A stretch of 19,442 nt of DNA, from the NCBI GenBank assembly GCA_015256945.1, contig JABZLB010000042.1:1-19442 (forward strand). The letters are read 5' to 3'. The notes beneath the pieces are model-generated. The model saw only the letters and a program-made list of their open reading frames with translations. It was not told the DNA's origin and made no database searches. The translations under genes were made by a program, and so were the position numbers. Source of the DNA: Prevotellaceae bacterium. Lineage in GTDB: Bacteria; Bacteroidota; Bacteroidia; Bacteroidales; Bacteroidaceae. Below, one piece after another: positions 1 through 7,331 of this stretch. Position 1 is the first letter of the stretch. Each line of letters begins with the position of its first letter.

Positions 1-57
1 ACTGGGTCTAAAATACTTTGACAGGGTGGGTCAAATTAGTGTGGCTTTTCCAGCTGG
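1..57. mobile_element. Possible end of an IS21-type insertion sequence
   Basis: The bases hold two successive units that begin TGGGTCTAAA (3-12) and TGGGTCAAAT (28-37), separated by a TTTGACAGGG stretch. Repeated TGGGTCAAA units of this kind are, to my knowledge, typical of the multi-repeat ends of IS21-family elements in Bacteroidetes. Recognisable integrase protein similarity stops at about base 60, so a junction near there is plausible. No transposase gene lies inside the window and no target duplication can be seen, so the identity is inference from end structure alone. Confidence 0.35.
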
Positions 58-936
58 TCCCAGGATAGGGGTGAAAAACTTCGATGCTGTCTTGATGCGG
101 CTTCCATCTATGTAATACAACTTTCCCTGCTGTTCAGTCATTTTCTCAAAGTCGAAGGCCTGCACATCACAATAGGCAAGCCCGGTGTATGCAGAAAAGA
201 CGAACAGGTCGCGAACCTTGTCTAATTTATCGTCCAACTTAATCTTTCTCAACTTTTGCAGCTCAGCCTCTGTCAGTGGTTCTCTTTCCTTGCACTCTCC
301 ACGCTTGAATTTTACTTGAGTATATGGATCAACTCCAATCTTACCCTCAATATATAATAGGTGGGAATACTTCTTCAGATGTTTGTGATAGGTATGTATT
401 CCAACATCTGATCGCGTACCGTCGTGTAGCCATTCATCAAAAGCCACCAGATTATTACTCGTAAGATCTGTAAGCTTTTGAATCTTGCCAAATCTCTGCA
501 ATGCGTTCAGCGTGCATTGCTTATGTTTTCGAGTCCCCTCACTAATATCTTCAGCCTTGATATGCTCCTTCATATATTCTATGAAGTTGATGGAAGGTTG
601 AACTTTTGTCTTGGGCTTTGCAGTAACAACCTTCTTTGGGGTGGAGATGAATGATGGCTGTTCTTCTTCACCATAATAATAAGCATCGAAGGTGGCAATC
701 GTCATCTCATTGCCCAGTAGCTCCATAGCTCCGACAATCTGTTCACACTTTCTTCGTTCGGCTTTCACTTGTGGTGAGGAAGCAAATTTTTCCCACTTTT
801 CAGCAGGGAAGTCACCCAAAGAAATGTACTTACGCTCTGTTCTGCCAAGATAGATGCGTAATTCTACCTTGCCAGAGCCGCGTTTAGCCGCTTGTTTCTT
901 TCTGTCAAAAATAACTGTTACGTTCTCTTTTAGCAT
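31..936 (-). pseudogene. Tyrosine recombinase (integrase), truncated in the catalytic domain
   Basis: This 301-residue reading frame is a Bacteroidetes-type site-specific integrase that has lost its C-terminal catalytic half. An N-terminal beta-rich arm-binding type domain occupies about residues 1-90, a helical core-binding domain about 115-205, and the start of the catalytic domain about 222-301. The first catalytic box reads TGLAYCDV (251-258), with Ala where classical members carry Arg; this substitution is common in Bacteroides integrases. The beta-hairpin lysine is visible in RIKT (280-283). The His-x-x-Arg box and the nucleophilic Tyr are missing because the frame ends in GPAGKATLI just after TPIL. 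Full members have about 400 residues. The protein should therefore be inactive for strand cleavage unless the gene continues differently outside the window. It reads away from the neighbouring tRNA-Lys, as expected for an element integrated there. Confidence 0.85.
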
Positions 937-991
937 AGTTTAACTTATTAAATCGGCTAAAGGAGTGATTTTGGGGTCTGAATGTGCAAGT

Positions 992-1037
992 GGTAACACA
1001 TTTTTTGGGGGGTGGTAACACATTTGGTAACACATTT
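992..1037. repeat. Three direct repeats GGTAACACATTT upstream of the integrase
   Basis: Exact 12-base copies lie at 992-1003, 1014-1025 and 1026-1037. The first two starts are 22 bases apart and the last two 12. They lie 56-101 bases upstream of the integrase start, between integrase and tRNA. Short directional repeats here are typical of arm-type integrase or excision-factor binding sites, or of operators controlling the integrase. The role is inferred; the repeats are seen directly. Confidence 0.7.
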
Positions 1038-1073
1038 CGTTCCCGATGGGTCTTTTTTGTTCCTGTCATGTCC

Positions 1074-1132
1074 TGTTAGCCGCAGGTTCAACATTTAGCA
1101 TAACTTCCTCTAAATGCGCCATTTAGCTAACA
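1074..1132. repeat. Cluster of short inverted and direct repeats
   Basis: TGTTAGC (1074-1080) and GCTAACA (1126-1132) form an outer inverted pair. Inside are CATTTAG at 1092-1098 and 1120-1126 and its complement CTAAATG at 1110-1116. The cluster lies between the integrase repeats and the tRNA terminator. It may be a further protein-binding region of the attachment site. No function can be assigned from sequence alone. Confidence 0.45.
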
Positions 1133-1151
1133 AGTGGTTGTATCTAAGCCT

Positions 1152-1183
1152 AAAAAGGGGACTCCCGAAAGAATCCCCTTTTT
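1152..1183 (-). terminator. Hairpin terminator after tRNA-Lys
   Basis: AAAAAGGGGA (1152-1161) pairs with TCCCCTTTTT (1174-1183) around a 12-base loop. Read on the minus strand, a G/C-rich stem is followed by a run of T, ten bases beyond the tRNA 3' end. The symmetric A/T flanks mean it could also work in the other direction. Confidence 0.8.
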
Positions 1184-1192
1184 GCCGTTCCG

Positions 1193-1265
1193 TGACTCGC
1201 ATGGGGCTCGAACCCATGACCCCAACATTAAAAGTGTTGTGCTCTACCAACTGAGCTAGCGAGTC
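1193..1265 (-). tRNA. tRNA-Lys, anticodon TTT
   Basis: A 73-base cloverleaf folds cleanly on the minus strand. The acceptor stem is GACTCGC with GCGAGTC, the D stem GCTC with GAGC, the anticodon stem CAACA with TGTTG around loop CTTTTAA (anticodon TTT), and the T stem ATGGG with CCCAT around TTCGAGC. The discriminator base is A. The next bases are CGG, so CCA is not encoded and must be added after transcription. The integrase remnant lies beyond the 3' end, which marks this tRNA as a likely integration site. A good promoter lies upstream and a terminator downstream. Confidence 0.97.
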
Positions 1266-1334
1266 ATCATCCTTCTTATCTTGTTGGCCCGATGTCTGAC
1301 GTTTAGTACGGCATCGCTACCTGATAAGCGGATG

Positions 1335-1366
1335 CAAAGGTAATAAGAAGTGGCGTAACGGCCAAA
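1335..1366 (-). promoter_or_regulatory. Promoter of tRNA-Lys (Bacteroidetes type)
   Basis: On the minus strand TTTG (1366-1363) is followed after 20 bases by TACCTTTG (1342-1335), matching the Bacteroidetes sigma-ABfr consensus TTTG / TAnnTTTG. Transcription would start near 1329, about 64 bases ahead of the mature tRNA 5' end. Confidence 0.75.
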
Positions 1367-1530
1367 CAATTCGATGTATTTTTATATAGTTTCTGGCGAA
1401 AATCTTTCAAAAGACCTGTATTCCGGACTGATAATTACCGTTTATAGGGCTTGTTTTGGTTCTTTAACCTTTTCATTTTCGTTCTCTAATTCTGCTGTTT
1501 TTGCACCGCCAGCCAGCAGTTTATATTGAA

Positions 1531-2658
1531 TTATATCTCACTATTCTGGTTCTTTTCCAGTTCTTTTTCTATTGCTATTGATGGCGGAATAACGCCATCT
1601 TCCTTTGTGACATAGCGTTTCCAGTAGGCAATAATAAGCGAAGTGAGCGGTAAAGCAATGATTAATCCAATGAAGCCAAGCAAAGAACCCCATACCGATA
1701 ACGACAAAAGGAGGATAGCAGGATTAAGTCCCATTGCCTTCCCCATGATTTTAGGTGTGACAATCATGTCCGAAATGATTTGCACAACAGCAAATACAGC
1801 AAAGGCCATTCCAAAGATAACCCAGAAGCTTTGCCCTGTATTGGCAGCCTTTAACATAGCAAGAAAGGCCGTAGGAATAAGTGCAAACGTGTGCAGATAA
1901 GGAATTAAATCCATGATACCTATGAGGATACCAAGACCAATTGCCATCGGAAAGTCGATGATAGAAAAGCCTATGCAAAACATAATGCCCATGCAAAGGG
2001 CTACGCCTCCTTGCCCACGGATGTAGTTATTCAGCTCTCGTTCTACATCGGTTGCGAGGTCACGCCAGAACGGTCGTGCCTTTTTGGGGAATATTTTAAT
2101 CCAGCTTTGTGTGAGCGTTTCGTAGTCAAGCAGGATAAAGAACATATATAATAAGGTAATCATGGAGGCGACAATACTAAGTAAAATGCTCGCCGTCTGC
2201 CCTATTACACTGAATAATTTGGGGGCCGTAGTTTTTAAAGTTTCGGCAAAATCACGGCTTTTGAAGAAAGCTGTAATCTGTTCCTGGTTCTCAATAATCT
2301 TGTTGGAAATCCACGTTGATATGTTATTGTTGTGTCCTGCCTCACGTACCCAGTGGATAAGAATGTCGTAAAGTCGTTGGAACTGTTCTATCATCGGGGG
2401 CACAATGAGGTATCCTATAAGTCCGAGAATGGTACCAACGAACAGCAATGTAAGTATAATGGAAACAGGACGAAAGCGGATATGCAGCCGGTTTTCTATG
2501 AATTTTACGATAGGATAGAGCAGATAGGCCAGCAACCAGGCCACAAAAAAGGGCATCAGCACATCGCTCAGATAGTTTAATGCAAACAGAACTGCAATAA
2601 CAAGCAGTATGATTCCCGTCCACCTGATGAAAGTACTAAAGGTAATTTCTTTTTGCAT
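1531..2658 (-). CDS. AI-2E family (PerM-like) membrane transporter
   Basis: A 375-residue integral membrane protein of the AI-2E/PerM/YdiK exporter-like family. Members have about eight membrane helices with a soluble region in the middle; the substrate here is unknown. Visible helices include those around ILLVIAVLFALNYL near the N terminus and ILTLLFVGTILGLIGYLIVP. The C terminus carries the family-typical MGLNP stretch and a conserved PLT ending the last helices. I chose the ATG at 2658 (MQKEITF). The longer frame from 2697 would run into the end of the thymidine kinase gene, and its extra 13 residues do not look like family sequence. Thymidine kinase ends 10 bases upstream, so the two are probably one transcript. 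The name does not prove autoinducer transport. Confidence 0.9.
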   Translation of the reverse strand: MQKEITFSTFIRWTGIILLVIAVLFALNYLSDVLMPFFVAWLLAYLLYPIVKFIENRLHIRFRPVSIILTLLFVGTILGLIGYLIVPPMIEQFQRLYDILIHWVREAGHNNNISTWISNKIIENQEQITAFFKSRDFAETLKTTAPKLFSVIGQTASILLSIVASMITLLYMFFILLDYETLTQSWIKIFPKKARPFWRDLATDVERELNNYIRGQGGVALCMGIMFCIGFSIIDFPMAIGLGILIGIMDLIPYLHTFALIPTAFLAMLKAANTGQSFWVIFGMAFAVFAVVQIISDMIVTPKIMGKAMGLNPAILLLSLSVWGSLLGFIGLIIALPLTSLIIAYWKRYVTKEDGVIPPSIAIEKELEKNQNSEI

Positions 2659-2668
2659 GGTATCATTA

Positions 2669-3280
2669 TTATTCAAATAAGTTCTTTGAACGTGCATTGC
2701 GTTCGTCTTCGGCTATTGCCTTTTTAAAGCACTCTCTGCACAGTGGCTCATATTCTGTCTTCTCTCCAAGCATCACCTGCGAGTCGTTTTTTACGAGCCT
2801 GTGGCTCACATAGGCCAGTGCTCCGCATTTAACACATATCGCATGAACTTTTGTAACCTCGTCAGCAATGGCGCATAAGGCTGGCATTGGACCAAATGGA
2901 ACTCCCTTAAAATCCATGTCAAGGCCTACCACAATAACCCTTATCCCACGATAAGCAAGTTTATTACACACCTCAACAAGACCGTCGTCAAAGAACTGTG
3001 CTTCGTCAATTCCAATCACATCATATCCTGATGACATCTGAAGAACAGCGTCAGAGTTGGCCACTGGCGTCGATGGGATGGCGTTATGGTCGTGGCTTAC
3101 AACGTTCGTATCAGAATATCGGGTGTCAATAACAGGCTTAAATATAATAACATGCTGCCGTGCAAACTTAGCCCTTTTGAGCCTACGTATCAGTTCTTCC
3201 GTCTTTCCTGAGAACATAGAACCACATACCACCTCTATTCTTCCAGGGCGGTGGGCCTCCCCTGACAAGTTATTAATCAT
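2669..3280 (-). CDS. tdk: Thymidine kinase
   Basis: A 203-residue type II thymidine kinase that phosphorylates thymidine to dTMP with ATP in the salvage pathway. The P-loop is GSMFSGKT (20-27). The Walker B/catalytic segment DEAQF (92-96) supplies the general base Glu93. Four cysteines, C149 and C152 (CVKC) and C181 and C184 (CREC), form the structural zinc site of the lasso domain. The length is normal. The start at 3280 is supported by a promoter whose -7 box lies at 3299-3306. The downstream neighbour is the AI-2E transporter; rsmI is divergent. Confidence 0.97.
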   Translation of the reverse strand: MINNLSGEAHRPGRIEVVCGSMFSGKTEELIRRLKRAKFARQHVIIFKPVIDTRYSDTNVVSHDHNAIPSTPVANSDAVLQMSSGYDVIGIDEAQFFDDGLVEVCNKLAYRGIRVIVVGLDMDFKGVPFGPMPALCAIADEVTKVHAICVKCGALAYVSHRLVKNDSQVMLGEKTEYEPLCRECFKKAIAEDERNARSKNLFE

Positions 3281-3298
3281 ACTATTTGCAAAGATAAT

Positions 3299-3329
3299 AA
3301 AACACGTTAAACAAGCAAAGCGATGGGAT
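3299..3329 (-). promoter_or_regulatory. tdk promoter (Bacteroidetes type)
   Basis: On the minus strand TTTG (3329-3326) is followed after 19 bases by TATCTTTG (3306-3299). The predicted start site near 3293 leaves a leader of only about 13 bases before the tdk ATG. Confidence 0.75.
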
Positions 3330-3375
3330 AAAAAAGTATTCTTACTTAAAAATTGTAAAGAAATAGTTGTTTTTC

Positions 3376-3406
3376 TTTGCCTATGTTGATTAAATTCCTA
3401 TATTTG
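3376..3406 (+). promoter_or_regulatory. rsmI promoter (Bacteroidetes type), almost no leader
   Basis: TTTG (3376-3379), 19 bases, then TATATTTG (3399-3406) is an excellent match to the consensus. The rsmI ATG begins only seven bases after the -7 box, so the transcript is predicted to be leaderless or nearly so. Confidence 0.75.
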
Positions 3407-3413
3407 TCCTGTT

Positions 3414-4127
3414 ATGGGTACGTTATTTATCGTTCCTACCCCAGTAGGAAACATGGAGGATATTACGCTCCGAGCCTTAAGAATTCTTAAGGAAGCCGAC
3501 TTGGTACTTGCAGAAGATACTCGGACTTCGAGTGTTTTGTTGAAGCATTATGACATAAAAAATCATCTCATTGCACATCATAAGTTTAACGAACACGGCA
3601 CAACCGCAGGTATTATTGAGCGGCTTAAAGCCGGTTTAACGGTGGCATTAATCAGCGATGCCGGCACACCGGGCATCAGTGATCCGGGTTTTTATCTTTC
3701 CCGCGAGGCAATAAGGGAAGGTATTACTGTGCAAACGCTGCCAGGTGCAACGGCTTGTATTCCTGCCATTGTATCGTCGGGGCTCCCCTGTGACCGCTTT
3801 TGTTTCGAAGGATTTCTGCCTCAAAAGAAGGGGCGCCAGTCGCATTTGGAAAGTCTTAGGGACGAAAATCGCACCATGATATTTTACGAATCGCCCTACC
3901 GTGTGCTGAAAACGCTAAAACAATTTCGCGATTATTTCGGGGGAGAACGTCAGGTTAGTGTGGCCCGTGAAATATCAAAGCTGCACGAAGAGCATGTAAA
4001 TGGAACCCTTGATGAGGCTGTTGCCCACTTTGAAACAATAGAACCGCGCGGCGAATTTGTTATCGTCGTTGCTGGAAGAGACAATAAAAAATCTGAAAAA
4101 ACGACCTTTAAAAACATTGACGAATGA
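3414..4127 (+). CDS. rsmI: 16S rRNA (cytidine-1402-2'-O)-methyltransferase
   Basis: A 237-residue SAM-dependent methyltransferase of the tetrapyrrole-methylase fold that modifies C1402 in the ribosomal decoding centre. The N-terminal signature PTPVGN (8-13) and the SAM-binding SDAGTPGISDPG (81-92) are both present, with EDTRTS (34-39) between them. It is shorter than the E. coli enzyme (286 residues) because it lacks the C-terminal extension, as I expect for Bacteroidetes members. The start is fixed by the conserved MGTLFIVPTP beginning. The stop codon overlaps the ATG of the following lipoprotein gene in ATGA, so the two are translationally coupled. Confidence 0.96.
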   Translation: MGTLFIVPTPVGNMEDITLRALRILKEADLVLAEDTRTSSVLLKHYDIKNHLIAHHKFNEHGTTAGIIERLKAGLTVALISDAGTPGISDPGFYLSREAIREGITVQTLPGATACIPAIVSSGLPCDRFCFEGFLPQKKGRQSHLESLRDENRTMIFYESPYRVLKTLKQFRDYFGGERQVSVAREISKLHEEHVNGTLDEAVAHFETIEPRGEFVIVVAGRDNKKSEKTTFKNIDE

Positions 4128-4981
4128 AGAAACTAATTGCATTTTCTCTCTTTTGTATACTGTTTTTTACCGTAGGGTGTAAACAAAAGAAGAGTTCTTC
4201 CGATTCTTTACTGAACATAGAGCAGAACGATTCCTTAAAGGACATTGTTTCTCAGCGTGACCAACAAATTAACGAAATGATGGCTACGATGAACGAAATA
4301 CAGGCAGGCTTTAACGAAATTAATGAAGCTGAAAACCGCGTTACGCTGATAAATGGCACTGAACGTGTAAATAAGGCACAGCAAATTAAGGAAGATATTC
4401 GCTTCATTACTGACCGTATGCAGCAGAATCGCGCGCTAATCAAAAAGCTTCAAAACCAGTTAAGAACTACCAATTTTAAAGGTTCGGAGATGAAGAAGGT
4501 CATTACGAACATGCTTAAACAGCTTGATGCGAAAGACCAGCAGCTGCAACAGCTGCGCGCTGAGCTTGATGCGAAGAACATTCATATTGCTGAACTTGAT
4601 GAAACCATTACAGGATTGAATTCAAATGTCAGCGATCTTCAAACCGAAAATGCGCAAAAAACCGAAACTATAAACAGCCAGGATGTGCAGCTTAACACTG
4701 CATGGTTTGTTTATGGAACGCGCCGAGAGCTGAAGGATCAGCATATTTTGCAGGACGGAAAGGTGCTTCAGGCATCGTTTAATAAGAATTATTTCACGAA
4801 GATTGACATACGCGTTACAAAGGAAATAAAGCTTTATTCTAAGTCGGTTAAGCTGTTAACCACACACCCTTCGAGCAGCTACGAGCTTAATCTCGACAGT
4901 AACAATCAGTATGTATTGCGTATTACTACACCGCAATTGTTCTGGAGCACAAGCAAATATCTTGTTGTCCTTGTGAAATAG
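4124..4981 (+). CDS. Coiled-coil lipoprotein, possible Cbp1-like surface protein
   Basis: A 285-residue exported protein of uncertain function. Residues 1-18 form a signal peptide ending in a lipobox-like TVGC, with Cys19 as the predicted lipidated residue. A low-complexity KQKKSSS segment follows. Residues about 35-190 form long charged helices rich in Gln, Glu and Lys (for example MKKVITNMLKQLDAKDQQLQ), predicted coiled coil. The last 90 residues, from about TAWFVYGTRREL, look like a small beta-rich globular domain. Two DSL triplets (27-29 and 36-38) match the Bacteroidetes O-glycosylation motif D(S/T)(A/I/L/M/T/V). The size, lipidation and glycosylation motifs resemble proteins called Cbp1-family collagen-binding adhesins in Bacteroides, but this is a tentative recall. 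It overlaps rsmI by four bases and is followed by a strong terminator. Confidence 0.85.
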   Translation: MKKLIAFSLFCILFFTVGCKQKKSSSDSLLNIEQNDSLKDIVSQRDQQINEMMATMNEIQAGFNEINEAENRVTLINGTERVNKAQQIKEDIRFITDRMQQNRALIKKLQNQLRTTNFKGSEMKKVITNMLKQLDAKDQQLQQLRAELDAKNIHIAELDETITGLNSNVSDLQTENAQKTETINSQDVQLNTAWFVYGTRRELKDQHILQDGKVLQASFNKNYFTKIDIRVTKEIKLYSKSVKLLTTHPSSSYELNLDSNNQYVLRITTPQLFWSTSKYLVVLVK

Positions 4982-5011
4982 AAAGCTAGTGCCTGTTTCT
5001 CAGAATAATAA

Positions 5012-5068
5012 AATCTGCGTGACAAAACAGCAGCTGTGAATGAATAATACTGTTGTGTTACGCAGATT
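5012..5068 (+). repeat. Long stem-loop in the 3' region of the rsmI operon
   Basis: AATCTGCGT (5012-5020) pairs with ACGCAGATT (5060-5068). The stem continues inward through GACAAAACAG (5021-5030) with CTGTTGTGTT (5050-5059), giving about 19 paired positions with one mismatch (5025/5055) and one G-T pair (5021/5059) around a 19-base loop. The G-T pair is favourable only in plus-strand RNA, which fits transcription from the upstream operon. It lacks a T run and is not itself a terminator. Confidence 0.6.
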
Positions 5069-5132
5069 GTATCTTGTTCTTTCTCGGGCAACACGATTAT
5101 TTTCCTGGCTCTACACTATTATCTTGATATGG

Positions 5133-5159
5133 GCCGCTCTGTTTCAGAGCGGCTTTTTT
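5133..5159 (+). terminator. Intrinsic terminator of the rsmI-lipoprotein operon
   Basis: GCCGCTCTG (5133-5141) and CAGAGCGGC (5145-5153) form a perfect nine-pair stem with a TTT loop, followed directly by six T. Confidence 0.93.
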
Positions 5160-5227
5160 GTTTGCTGTGTCTGCAATAATATAGCAGATATGGTCAGACT
5201 ACGACAGTCAGGCTTGCATCGGCCAAT

Positions 5228-5256
5228 AAAAAGCCCTGCGGTATAAACCGCAGGGC
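5228..5256 (-). terminator. Intrinsic terminator of the acetylesterase gene
   Basis: GCCCTGCGGT (5233-5242) and ACCGCAGGGC (5247-5256) form a perfect ten-pair stem with a four-base loop. On the minus strand it is followed by five T (5232-5228). Confidence 0.92.
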
Positions 5257-5291
5257 AGATATTTTTATGACTGAATATCAGGCAACTGATA

Positions 5292-7295
5292 TTATTTTAC
5301 ACCATGTGTTACACCGTCCCAGCTGTCGGTTCTGAAAGGAAAGGCCGGCAAACCAGCTCCGTTATACAGGTTGCATGCAGGATTATCGGCCCATGCATAG
5401 CGCACGGCTACGGGGAATTTTACCTTGTCACTGCTCACCATTACGCTGTTACCTTCAATCTTTGCCGTGGCCCAATGCCATACATGATCAGGCCCTGCTA
5501 TGGCAAATCCTGTCACAGGCTGTCCGTCGTTAGTCTTTAATCCGCCCGTCGTATGGCTGAAATTGATGCGGATGCCTGAGCCGGTCATTTCGAACGATTG
5601 GTATAACGGCCCGCTGTATTCAACGTTCTGTCCGTAGGTTTTCGCTCTTGCGATGAGTGCCAGACGATGTCCCACATCCTGCTTGTTGCTGGGATGAATA
5701 TCCTTTTCCATCCCAATGTCAACGGTACATGATATGCCCATATTGTCCAAATTTGTCGTCATGGCCTGTGCTTCGCGCAGCTCTGCCCATGCCGATTCGG
5801 TAGGATGGTCGTGTCTTGCCATAAAGTTGGCCAGTTGAACAATATAGAATGGGAAGCGGTATCCCCAACGATTGCGCCAGTCGTTAATCATCAACGGCAG
5901 CAGTTCACGATACTGATATGCGCGGTTGGCGTTTGCTTCGCCCTGATACCATATTGCACCCTTAATAGTATAAGGTATAAGTGGGTTTATCATGGCGTTG
6001 TAAAGAACGGTGGGTAAGTATTGATTGTTATTCGGATTTACGGGTTCTGCCGGCAGGTTACTCATGGAGGTGCTCACCTTGTAGCGCCATTCGCCGTCTA
6101 AATTCATCTCTGTTGTCGATGGTTTTCCTCCATTTTCTCCTTCGGCAACCAGCCTTATCACATCGCGTTTGCCATATAAGCCTCCGTCGCCCTGAGAGTC
6201 GAGCACGCGTACGGCAATCACATTCTTACCGGCTTTTACCAACCGGGCTGGAATTTGATAAATACGGTCGCGTTCCCATCCCGACATTTCGCCGATACGT
6301 TCGCCGTTAAAATAGGTTACGTCCATATCATCAATAGGGCCTAATTGTAGCGTAAGCTTCCTGCCTGCCATTGAGGAAGGTATGTCGATGGTGCGCCTGA
6401 ACCATACCAAACCGTCGAATTTCTCCAGACCGTTTTGTGAGAAAAGTGACGGTATTTTCATCGTTTTCCAGTCGTTGTCATTGAAGTTTGGCGTAACCCA
6501 GAGGGCCTTACCGTTCTTCATTCCAGCGTCTTTGTTGTCAATATCCTTCTGCCATTGTGCGTATGCTGTTTCGTATTTCTTCTGCGCTTCGGCTTTTGAA
6601 GCTGGTATTTCCGACAAGTGTTTCAGGCCGTTTGTAAAGTCGGGGTCAAGCTCTAACGCCTCTTTGCTTGTCCACGATTCGGCTAAAGTTCCGCCCCAGC
6701 AGGTCTGAATCAGTCCGATGGGCACGTTAAGGTACTTCTCAAGGTCACGTCCAAAGAAGTAGGCTGTGGCCGAAAAGGGAGCCAGTGTAGCGTAATTGCA
6801 TACCGACCACCCGTTGTTTCGTGCTGAAAAATGGCTGGCGGGCTTTGCATTTGCCACCAAATCGAGCTGTAATAAACGTATATTTGGATGGTTGTCGGCG
6901 TCCTTATGTTCTTCTTTAAAATATTCATTTCCCCAGCCTACAATAGGCATTTCCATGTTCGACTGTCCCGAACAGAGCCACACTTCGCCTATAAGAACAT
7001 TGTTCAGACGAACGGTTTTGCCGTCGTTTATTGTAATAGTGTAAGGTCCTCCTGCCCCGGGTGTGGTTACCTTTACCTTCCATTTGCCTTCGGCAGTGGT
7101 TGTGGTAGTATATTTTTTATTGTCCCATGAGGTAACAACGGTTACTTTTTTACCGGCCTTGTCTTCGCCCCAGATGGGTACATTGGCCTGTTGTTGCAGC
7201 ACCATATTGTTGGTAAACAGCGGCTGTAACTTCACTTGTGCGTGCGCACTTATGCTGCCAGCCATGAGCAGCATTGAAATAAGAATTGTTCTCAT
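5292..7295 (-). CDS. Secreted sialate O-acetylesterase (SGNH hydrolase family)
   Basis: A 667-residue exported esterase, expected to remove O-acetyl groups from sialic acids or other acetylated glycans in the periplasm or at the surface. A signal peptide ends around AHA-Q (residues 17-20). The catalytic serine lies in GQSNMEMP (S112). CWGGTLAESW and IWYQGEANA are further family blocks. DIHP (532-535) supplies the expected Asp/His. Residues about 260-375 (for example WFRRTIDIP, FNGERIGEM, NVIAVRV) form an inserted beta-sandwich of the glycoside-hydrolase carbohydrate-binding type, as in other Bacteroidetes members of this family. No type IX C-terminal sorting domain is visible. The gene stands alone with its own promoter region and terminator and is not in a glycan-utilisation cluster in this window. 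Acetylxylan activity cannot be excluded. Confidence 0.93.
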   Translation of the reverse strand: MRTILISMLLMAGSISAHAQVKLQPLFTNNMVLQQQANVPIWGEDKAGKKVTVVTSWDNKKYTTTTTAEGKWKVKVTTPGAGGPYTITINDGKTVRLNNVLIGEVWLCSGQSNMEMPIVGWGNEYFKEEHKDADNHPNIRLLQLDLVANAKPASHFSARNNGWSVCNYATLAPFSATAYFFGRDLEKYLNVPIGLIQTCWGGTLAESWTSKEALELDPDFTNGLKHLSEIPASKAEAQKKYETAYAQWQKDIDNKDAGMKNGKALWVTPNFNDNDWKTMKIPSLFSQNGLEKFDGLVWFRRTIDIPSSMAGRKLTLQLGPIDDMDVTYFNGERIGEMSGWERDRIYQIPARLVKAGKNVIAVRVLDSQGDGGLYGKRDVIRLVAEGENGGKPSTTEMNLDGEWRYKVSTSMSNLPAEPVNPNNNQYLPTVLYNAMINPLIPYTIKGAIWYQGEANANRAYQYRELLPLMINDWRNRWGYRFPFYIVQLANFMARHDHPTESAWAELREAQAMTTNLDNMGISCTVDIGMEKDIHPSNKQDVGHRLALIARAKTYGQNVEYSGPLYQSFEMTGSGIRINFSHTTGGLKTNDGQPVTGFAIAGPDHVWHWATAKIEGNSVMVSSDKVKFPVAVRYAWADNPACNLYNGAGLPAFPFRTDSWDGVTHGVK

Positions 7296-7323
7296 TGTTT
7301 TTTAGGTTTAACAAGTATACCTG

Positions 7324-7331
7324 CAAAAGTA
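7324..7331 (-). promoter_or_regulatory. -7 box of the acetylesterase gene
   Basis: TACTTTTG is read on the minus strand 28 bases ahead of the ATG. No good TTTG lies 19-21 bases upstream. The inverted repeat CGACAGA (7343-7349) / TCTGTCG (7360-7366) covers the place where the -33 box should be, so expression may depend on a regulator binding there. Confidence 0.5.

Larger units (their letters stand above)
4982..5291. other. Gene-free stretch between convergent units
   Basis: About 310 bases separate the lipoprotein gene (plus) from the acetylesterase gene (minus). The stretch holds a 57-base hairpin (5012-5068), a plus-strand terminator (5133-5159) and a minus-strand terminator (5228-5256). 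Short open frames here lack initiation signals and family-like sequence, and I see no gene. Confidence 0.7.

Noticed and set aside
251..950. The Ala in TGLAYCDV as a damaging mutation of the integrase
   Set aside because: This replacement of the first catalytic Arg is common in Bacteroides integrases; the truncation is the real defect.
992..1037. GGTAACACATTT repeats as a CRISPR array
   Set aside because: The copies are 12 bases long and almost adjacent, with no unique spacers of regular size and no cas genes.
2659..2697. Longer start for the AI-2E transporter
   Set aside because: It overlaps the thymidine kinase 3' end and adds 13 polar residues; ATG 2658 gives a clean 10-base gap.
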